From Alginatibacterium sediminis (GTDB taxonomy: Bacteria; Pseudomonadota; Gammaproteobacteria; Enterobacterales; Celerinatantimonadaceae), in NCBI RefSeq assembly GCF_003610775.1, contig NZ_RAQO01000001.1, forward strand, positions 1 through 64,000: DNA of 64,000 nt. The letters run 5' to 3'. Position numbers and translations under genes: made by a program. The notes below the pieces were generated by a model that saw nothing but the letters and a program-made list of their open reading frames with translations, did no database searches and had not been told where the DNA came from. This document shows positions 58,824-64,000 of this stretch, in pieces. Each line of letters begins with the position of its first letter. The first letter of the stretch is position 1.

Positions 58824-58913
58824 AAGAATTGTTCGTGTTGGGTAAGCGCGGCTTTCTATTCCATATTTTGAATCTGAACGTGGATCGTTATTTACACCCT
58901 ATGGGCACCATGG

Positions 58914-58961
58914 TATCCATAATCAATAAAATATAGCTATAATAGATATTATTGTATCCAT
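58914..58961 (+). promoter_or_regulatory. hipBA promoter/operator with repeated TATCCAT
   Basis: Two direct copies of TATCCAT (58914-58920 and 58955-58961) flank a TATAAT -10 (58938-58943). E. coli HipB binds TATCC half-sites, so these are probable autoregulatory contacts. An ATAGCTAT palindrome overlaps the -10. Confidence 0.55.
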
Positions 58962-58972
58962 TTTGGTGGCGT

Positions 58973-59263
58973 ATGAACTTTTCACTTTTAGATGATACCG
59001 ATGTGAGCCAGGCCTTTGCTACTCATCTGCGTGACTTACGTAAACAAGCGAAGCTATCGAGAGAAGCACTGGCCCAACGTAGTTGTGTACCAGCTTCTAC
59101 CATAAAAAAGTTTGAACTCACCGGACAAATTTCATTTCGACAGCTGCTACTTTTGTGGCAGTCGCTGGATTCACTAGACAGGCTCTATCAACTGACACAA
59201 GCAAACCCCGACCGCTCCGCTTTACCGACCAGTATAGAAGAGGTGCTTAAAGATGAGCTTTAA
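58973..59263 (+). CDS. hipB: HipB-type XRE antitoxin
   Basis: 96 aa from the ATG at 58973 (GGTGG upstream). An XRE helix-turn-helix spans about residues 16-70 (LRDLRKQAKLSREALAQRSC, VPASTIKKFELTG). It would neutralise HipA and repress the hipBA promoter. Its end overlaps the hipA start by 11 bases. Confidence 0.88.
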   Translation: MNFSLLDDTDVSQAFATHLRDLRKQAKLSREALAQRSCVPASTIKKFELTGQISFRQLLLLWQSLDSLDRLYQLTQANPDRSALPTSIEEVLKDEL

Positions 59264-60563
59264 ATCCATTCAAAAGCTGAATGTTGGACGCACTCTCACA
59301 ACGGGCGAAATTGTATCGGTGGGTGTATTAGCGCAAAACCGCCAAGATGTTTTTTTTCAGTACGATGAAAGTTATCTAGGCAGGTTTGGCAATTTATCTC
59401 CTTTTACACTTCAAGGCGATATGCGATTACAGCAAGCACCGAAAGAGCCACACCAAGGCATTCACGGAGTTTTTGGTGATAGTCTTCCCGATGGTTGGGG
59501 CTTGTTGTTGCAAGATCGCGTGTTCCGCCAACAAGGTATTTTACCTGCGCAAGTGACAGCAATGGATAGACTGGCTTTTGTTGGTCAGCAAGGAATGGGA
59601 GCATTGTCCTTTACGCCTGTATCAGAGTTTTCATTCGATCAGCGATCAAATATTGATTTGGCAACACTCGGATTGGAAGCACAAACCTTATTTGATCAAT
59701 CTCTTCCTGACGAGTTAGATGATAATACTCAACAGGTACTCGCCACTTTAGTCGCCGTAGGAAGCTCCGGCGGTGCTCGCCCTAAAGCACAAATTTATAT
59801 GCCTGCTGGAGACGCAACGCAATGCCGCACTTATGCACAATCTGGCGATGAAGCATGGTTAGTTAAGTTTACTTCGAAGAACTTAGCATTGGGCCACGAA
59901 GAAGGTTTGTGTGAAGCAGTCTATTTACAAATGGCAGAGCAGGCAAAATGTCGACCACCGATTTGGCAGTTAATTGAAGCACCAACAAGTAGCGGTGCTA
60001 AAGCATGGCTTGCGTTAAAGCGTTTCGATTATTTACCAGCGCTTGATAAGGCTGGCCGATTACATATGCATAGCGCCTGCGGCCTATTGGATGCCGACTT
60101 TCGAAGCCCTAGCTTAGACTATAGCGATCTTATTAAGGCCAGCCGCCAATTGTGTAAGTCACCTGCTGCCGGGCAACTTCAATTTCGACGCGCAATGTTT
60201 AACTTATTTGCCGCGAACCAAGACGATCACAGTAAAAACTGGGGCTTTTTACAAGCAGATGATGGAAGCTGGCAACTCGCACCATTTTACGATGTAACCT
60301 TTAGCCCTCACCCCTTTAATGAACATGCCACCGCCTTTGCTGGATACGGAAAAGCGCCGCCACTTAATGTGATGCAAAAGCTGGCTGCTAGTGCAGGCTT
60401 TGCTACATGGAAGGAAGCGCAACAATGCATTCATGAAGTAGTTGATGCCATTAGCCAGTTTGCAAGTTTTGCCAAGCAACAAGCGGTCAGCAGGACCACG
60501 TTGTTAGCGATAGAGAAAACGCTAGCTCAACGAAGACAAGAAAACGCAGCACTTCTACTTTGA
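59253..60563 (+). CDS. hipA: HipA-type serine/threonine kinase toxin
   Basis: 436 aa, full length. An N-terminal HipA_N domain (with GVFGDSLPDGWG at 72-83) and a kinase-like C-domain. The glycine-rich loop VGSSGGARPKA is at 169-179, LVKFTSKN at 203-210 carries the ATP-site lysine, the catalytic loop is N322-Q-D-D-H-S-K-N329, and the metal aspartate is in FYDVTFS (D347). All residues needed for activity are present, so it is probably a functional persistence/growth-arrest toxin. E. coli HipA targets GltX; the target here is unknown. Confidence 0.92.
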   Translation: MSFKSIQKLNVGRTLTTGEIVSVGVLAQNRQDVFFQYDESYLGRFGNLSPFTLQGDMRLQQAPKEPHQGIHGVFGDSLPDGWGLLLQDRVFRQQGILPAQVTAMDRLAFVGQQGMGALSFTPVSEFSFDQRSNIDLATLGLEAQTLFDQSLPDELDDNTQQVLATLVAVGSSGGARPKAQIYMPAGDATQCRTYAQSGDEAWLVKFTSKNLALGHEEGLCEAVYLQMAEQAKCRPPIWQLIEAPTSSGAKAWLALKRFDYLPALDKAGRLHMHSACGLLDADFRSPSLDYSDLIKASRQLCKSPAAGQLQFRRAMFNLFAANQDDHSKNWGFLQADDGSWQLAPFYDVTFSPHPFNEHATAFAGYGKAPPLNVMQKLAASAGFATWKEAQQCIHEVVDAISQFASFAKQQAVSRTTLLAIEKTLAQRRQENAALLL

Positions 60564-60601
60564 ATGTTATTGTACTTCTTTGAGTGAATAAACGCGTCGC
60601 A

Positions 60602-60784
60602 ATGGGCAAGCGAAAAGCTTGGTTAGAAAGTGAAATTGGCCTGTCTGCTAACGCCATTAAGAAGTACAAACATGGCACAACTACGACCTCTTGATCTAAC
60701 CTGCTTAAGCTTACGAAAGCATTAGATGTGCTCACTGATTACTTCTTGCGCTCAAGCAAGGGGAAGTTAGAAGGTGTTGAATAG
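60602..60784 (+). pseudogene. XRE regulator remnant with internal stop
   Basis: Translated in frame, 60602-60784 gives a helix-turn-helix-like sequence (IGLSANAIKKYKHGTTTTS, then a TGA stop, then SNLLKLTKALDVLTDYFL). That is the usual ...GTTxPSxxNLLKLAKALDVSTDYLL pattern of XRE repressors broken by a stop at residue 31. Probably a decayed regulator gene. Confidence 0.65.
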
Positions 60785-60798
60785 CGCAAGCGTGGTTT

Positions 60799-60999
60799 TA
60801 GTCAAAGAAGTGAGTTAAAACCAAGGAGTGGATCAGCAAACAGGTCTCAATCTCTTGCTTTTGTAGTGCTCGTAATAGCTCAGCTTCAAGATCTTAATGC
60901 AAGGCGATTGTTCACTACCTCTCGTTTGGCAAACGGGCACAAGTTCATGCCCACCACAAAGGTGTCGACCCAGTTTTGGGTTGCTAGTCTAACGGCCTT
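60799..60999 (-). pseudogene. Degenerate partial copy of the DUF1415 gene
   Basis: This stretch resembles 57891-58130 (the 5' half of the intact DUF1415 gene) at most positions, in the same orientation. It has many substitutions and a gap of about 39 bases after AGATCTT. No intact reading frame remains. The two copies flank the hipBA-containing segment as direct repeats. Confidence 0.75.
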
Positions 61000-61164
61000 G
61001 CTATTAAGAGTGTTCAAGATTTATTCCAAGTTTTGGATCTAGTCGTAGAGTAATGAGCTTAATTTATTAATAATCAAGTTCTTACGCTATAATTACATAT
61101 TCGTATTAACCATCAATTTGACCACCACTAGTTACCTAGCTAATCATTTGGGCTTTTTGGTTAT

Positions 61165-61181
61165 GTTCACATATAGTGAAC
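61165..61181 (+). promoter_or_regulatory. Palindromic higBA operator over the promoter
   Basis: GTTCAC-ATATA-GTGAAC is a perfect inverted repeat that overlaps a TATAGT -10 (61172-61177); TTGGGC at 61148-61153 could be the -35. It is placed just upstream of higB and is a natural HigA binding site. Confidence 0.6.
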
Positions 61182-61195
61182 AAACTGGATAGTAC

Positions 61196-61521
61196 ATGCA
61201 CGTTATAAGTAAGCAACCTTTCGAAAATGCGAAAATGCGAAAAAACGCTATCCAAACGATTCCGACGCACTAGATGCAACGTACAAGGTGTTAAAAGAGA
61301 GTAAAGCAAAAAGCCCTGATGAGCTATGGAAAGTATTTCCCTCACTAGACAACTTTAAATACGTTGATAAGTGGTGGGTGATTGATATTGGCGGCAACAA
61401 CCTTAGGCTTATTGCATTTATCGAATTTGTAGGAGGTCGATGCTTCATTAAGAACATTGTCAGCCATGCCGAGTACGATCGCATTACAAAGCAGTACCGT
61501 GAAAAGGAGCTGAAGAGGTAA
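61196..61521 (+). pseudogene. higB: HigB-family toxin, frameshifted by an 8-bp tandem duplication
   Basis: The original frame starts at ATG 61196 (MHVISKQPFENA) and stops after 25 codons. The toxin continues in another frame: KKRYPND, then FPSLDNFKYVDKWWVIDIGG and LRLIAFIEF, ending at 61521, very close to E. coli HigB (YgjN). GAAAATGC occurs twice in tandem (61223-61230, 61231-61238); removing one copy restores one frame of about 105 codons. A GTG at 61288 could yield only a 77-aa C-terminal fragment. HigB is a ribosome-dependent mRNA interferase. As it stands the toxin is inactive or phase-variable. Confidence 0.85.
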
Positions 61522-61525
61522 CCCT

Positions 61526-61948
61526 ATGTTAGATATTGCAGTTTTAGACAAAGCCGCTAACCAACTGAACCAAGTCATGCCTTGGGTGAGTGGTATATCT
61601 TCACCTGAGCAATATCAAGAGCTGATTGCCACGATGGAAGTACTTATCGAAGATTATGATGCTCATCAGCCAGTGATCGACTTAATGTTTCCGGTGATTG
61701 AACGGTATGAAGAAGAAGCGGAGCAGTTTAGTGAATTTAATCAAGCTATTGACAAGCTTAAGCCAGGTATCGCCATGCTAAGAGTTATTATCGATCAACA
61801 CCAATTGACCTTAAGTGATTTCAAAGAAGAGATAGGTGCCAAATCGACGGTATCGATGATCTTGAGTGGAAAGCGTTCCCTAACGCTCAAGCACATTAAG
61901 GCACTATCGGCACGTTTTGGTGTACCAGCATCATTGTTTATCGGCTAG
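61526..61948 (+). CDS. higA: HigA-type antitoxin
   Basis: 140 aa, intact, with GAGG upstream and 4 bases after higB. It matches E. coli HigA (YgjM) along its length: an N-terminal toxin-binding region and a C-terminal helix-turn-helix (LTLSDFKEEIGAKSTVSMIL, SGKRSLTLKHIKALSARFG). It should bind the palindrome at 61165-61181. It now lacks a full-length toxin partner in the cluster. Confidence 0.9.
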   Translation: MLDIAVLDKAANQLNQVMPWVSGISSPEQYQELIATMEVLIEDYDAHQPVIDLMFPVIERYEEEAEQFSEFNQAIDKLKPGIAMLRVIIDQHQLTLSDFKEEIGAKSTVSMILSGKRSLTLKHIKALSARFGVPASLFIG

Positions 61949-62221
61949 TGGCCGTTTGGGCTGCCTTTAATAAAAGTGATCGCAGAGCAACAACCTCAAT
62001 CAGTAACTGAGCAGGCCGCATTAACAGGACGTGCAGTGAGCAATGTATCAAGAACACTGGAAACATTAGATGGTTTGGGGATCGTAAGGTTGCTATCTTC
62101 AGGATATGCAAAAGAAAAAAATAGAAATGGAATACCACAAATTCTTGGTCTTGGTATAAGGAATACATATGAGTTTAAGGCAACTTTTAACAGAAATAGC
62201 AGGAGGTTGGGCAAAAGCTAA
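61949..62221 (+). pseudogene. Truncated winged-HTH regulator
   Basis: In frame with higA, immediately after its stop, the sequence encodes PLIKVIAEQQPQSVTEQAAL, TGRAVSNVSRTLETLDGLGI and VRL. This is the wHTH core of the HVO_A0114/MarR-like regulators common in TA and mobile contexts. The usual N-terminal half is missing and the tail after about 62090 is unrelated, overlapping the next gene's start. Possibly translatable from GTG 61976, but it looks like a remnant. Confidence 0.65.
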
Positions 62222-63998
62222 AAATGAGCAGTTTACTGGTCACCCTATAGCCACTTTACTAAGACAAGAGTTAGTCAAAGCGATAAAAAACACGCTGCCA
62301 TCTACAACCAATTATCTAGTAAAGGCGAGTGCTGGGGCGGGAAATTGGGCTGACGTTCCTTGGTTGTCGATTCTCAATCCATCGATAACAGAGTCAACGC
62401 AGTCAGGTATTTACCCTGTTTATTTGTTCCGTTCAGATGGAAGTGGTGTCTATCTATCGCTAGGTTTTGGAACTACAGAGCTTAAAAGGCAATATGGAAC
62501 CGCTTTAGCAAAACAGAAAGCAGAGGAGCTGCGCAATAGCATAAGGGGTTTAGATAAACGACTAAATAATTGGGACCAGAGAGTTGATTTGCGGTCTAAC
62601 ACAACATTAGGAAAGTCTTATGAGTGGGCTTCAGCCGGCGCAAAGTTTTATCCTTTAGAAAGTATGCCTGATGAAATTGTTCTTATTTCTGATCTAAAAG
62701 AACTATTAGAAGTATATGCGGGTGTTAATTTGGGGACGAATAATCATTCAAGTAAGATAGTTAGAGACTCGCAATTCTTATCCAAACCCTTCCTCCTCCT
62801 TGCTGGCATTTCAGGCACAGGTAAAACACGCTTTGTGCGTGAGCAAGTCAAAGCTACTGGCTCTTTAAGCGAGACATATTGCCTCACCTCAGTACGCCCT
62901 GATTGGCACGAACCCAGTGATTTACTCGGCTATGTGTCGCGCATAAAAGGCAAAGCTGAATATGTCAGTACAGATGTCATAGCGTTTTTGGCTAAAGCGT
63001 GGCGCGCGATTGTTAATAATGGCTTTGTTGTAAGTCAGCAAGTGGATGACAATGGTGAGTCCAAATTAGTGGTACAAGGCGACAGTATTGTCTTGAATAC
63101 GGCAGCGCCTTACTGGTTGTGTTTGGATGAGATGAACCTAGCTCCAGTTGAACAATATTTTGCTGACTATTTATCGATTATTGAAACAAGGCAGTGGTAT
63201 TGGGATGACAGTGGTAAGTTTACTTATGGTTGTGATGCCTTATTAAGTGCATCTGTTATCAATCATAATGACTATTCAGAACAACTGCGTCAGCAGCTTG
63301 GATTTGAAGAGGCTCAATATGATAGCTTATGGCAGCTATTTTGTGCCCATGGCATTAGTATTCCATTTAATTTAATTGTTGCTGGCACAGTCAATATGGA
63401 TGAAACCACTCATGGTTTCTCTCGCAAGGTGATTGACCGTGCGCTGACGTTCGATTTTGGCGAATTTTTCCCAAATAATATTGATGAGTTTTTTAAGGCT
63501 AAATCTGAACCCAAAAAACTCAGCTACCCAATATATAGCCAAGCTGAGTTTGGGCAGTTTTCATCGATTACAGCAGACCCTGCAGCCGAAAAGGCCAAGG
63601 CGTTTTTTAAGGCCATTAATGCCGTATTGCAAGGTACGCCTTTTGAATTGGCATTTCGCGCCTTTAACGAGCTGTGTTTATCAGTGATTAGTTTTGCCCC
63701 TGAAAATGATGAGCAGTTAGCGGCAGTTTTTGATGACTTTTTGATGTGTAAAGTGCTGCCTCGTATCGAAGGTGATGAGGACAAATTACAGACGCTTAAA
63801 GGTGAGGCATTACTGCAAAGGTTTAAAGACGTGATAGCCAATGAGCTTGAAAGTATTTGGGAAGGAGATCGTGTCGACTTACTGCGTCAATTTATAGGCT
63901 CAGATGATAGTGTGATTAAAGTTAAGTGTCGCTCAAAGATTAAACTTGAGTGTATGCAAACTCAGTTAGATAGCGGCTTTACTTCATTCTGGCCATAA
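62169..63998 (+). CDS. McrB-like AAA+ protein with MrcB/DUF3578 N-terminal domain
   Basis: 609 aa, with AAGG 7 bases before the ATG at 62169 and a stop at 63996-63998. The N-terminal domain (about 8-180) fits MrcB_N/DUF3578 (WLSILNPSITESTQSGIYPV, YLFRSDGSGVYLSLGFG). The AAA+ domain has Walker A GISGTGKTR (213-221), Walker B WLCLDEMNLAPVEQYFADYL (316-335) and the sensor/arginine region VNMDETTHGFSRKVIDRAL (408-426). McrB GTPases/ATPases drive the McrC nuclease to cut foreign modified DNA. The expected mcrC-like partner would lie just past the window edge. Confidence 0.85.
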   Translation: MSLRQLLTEIAGGWAKAKNEQFTGHPIATLLRQELVKAIKNTLPSTTNYLVKASAGAGNWADVPWLSILNPSITESTQSGIYPVYLFRSDGSGVYLSLGFGTTELKRQYGTALAKQKAEELRNSIRGLDKRLNNWDQRVDLRSNTTLGKSYEWASAGAKFYPLESMPDEIVLISDLKELLEVYAGVNLGTNNHSSKIVRDSQFLSKPFLLLAGISGTGKTRFVREQVKATGSLSETYCLTSVRPDWHEPSDLLGYVSRIKGKAEYVSTDVIAFLAKAWRAIVNNGFVVSQQVDDNGESKLVVQGDSIVLNTAAPYWLCLDEMNLAPVEQYFADYLSIIETRQWYWDDSGKFTYGCDALLSASVINHNDYSEQLRQQLGFEEAQYDSLWQLFCAHGISIPFNLIVAGTVNMDETTHGFSRKVIDRALTFDFGEFFPNNIDEFFKAKSEPKKLSYPIYSQAEFGQFSSITADPAAEKAKAFFKAINAVLQGTPFELAFRAFNELCLSVISFAPENDEQLAAVFDDFLMCKVLPRIEGDEDKLQTLKGEALLQRFKDVIANELESIWEGDRVDLLRQFIGSDDSVIKVKCRSKIKLECMQTQLDSGFTSFWP

Positions 63999-64000
63999 CA

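Larger units (their letters stand above)
58591..58972. other. Intergenic region: orphan terminator and hipBA control region
   Basis: It contains no supported gene. An orphan minus-strand terminator lies at 58799-58823 and the hipBA promoter/operator at 58911-58961. Confidence 0.6.

Noticed and set aside
61248-61578. Overlapping minus-strand frames across higB
   Set aside because: The plus strand clearly encodes HigB and HigA residues conserved with E. coli; the minus frames are shadows.

Overview
The window is chromosomal DNA of a gammaproteobacterium, most likely an Alteromonadales member close to Shewanella/Psychrobium (inference). The basis is a set of well-known gene clusters: yrdA/aroE/hemF/tsaC/purE beside an rRNA operon; hemN-DUF2489-yihI; cytochrome c4/engB/Spot 42/polA; lptM-lysA-dapF-DUF484-xerC-yigB; gppA-rhlB/trxA-rho; ubiD-fre; cyaA divergent from hemCDXY; and gmk-rpoZ-spoT-trmH. 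Most of the window is ordinary housekeeping DNA with high coding density and intact genes.

Layout. 1-350: leader and tandem promoters of an rRNA operon that runs leftward out of the window. 528-6160: a PAP2 phosphatase with a predicted outer-membrane barrel, a gamma carbonic anhydrase, DUF190, DUF1488, a GAF-GGDEF diguanylate cyclase, an ElaA acetyltransferase, aroE and maoP. 6311-12344: hemF, tsaC, purE, the zinc importer znuBC/znuA and hemN. 12355-18625: DUF2489, yihI, cytochrome c4, engB, the Spot 42 sRNA gene, a PilZ protein and polA. 19176-33482: selO, recQ, a thioesterase, rarD, uvrD, an XRE regulator divergent from a glycine-zipper lipoprotein, then yigB-xerC-DUF484-dapF-lysA-lptM facing cyaY. 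33491-41376: gppA, rhlB, trxA, rho, an orphan periplasmic protein, ubiD and fre. 41438-52493: hemYXDC, cyaA, trmH, spoT, rpoZ and gmk. 52647-58147: ppk2, mobA, a small secreted protein, a DASS transporter, a LysE exporter with its AraC regulator, and DUF1415.

From about 58150 to the right edge the character changes to an accessory toxin-antitoxin and defence region. It holds a small membrane-anchored protein, an intact hipBA module with its own operator region, an XRE regulator remnant with an internal stop, a decayed second copy of part of the DUF1415 gene, a higBA module whose toxin is frameshifted by an 8-bp tandem duplication while the antitoxin is intact, a truncated HTH regulator, and a 609-aa McrB-type AAA+ protein with an MrcB/DUF3578 N-terminus that ends at the window edge. 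The debris and partial duplication suggest repeated insertion and decay at a hotspot next to DUF1415.

The genes work together mainly in tetrapyrrole synthesis (hemF, hemN, hemC, hemD, hemX, hemY), ubiquinone synthesis (ubiD), lysine and cell-wall precursor synthesis (lysA, dapF), stress signalling (spoT, gppA, ppk2, cyaA with Spot 42, diguanylate cyclase) and DNA repair or recombination (polA, recQ, uvrD, xerC). I found no convincing new multi-gene system. The most interesting leads are the slipped higB toxin, the McrB gene at the edge, the PAP2-barrel protein, and a few orphan small secreted or anchored proteins.
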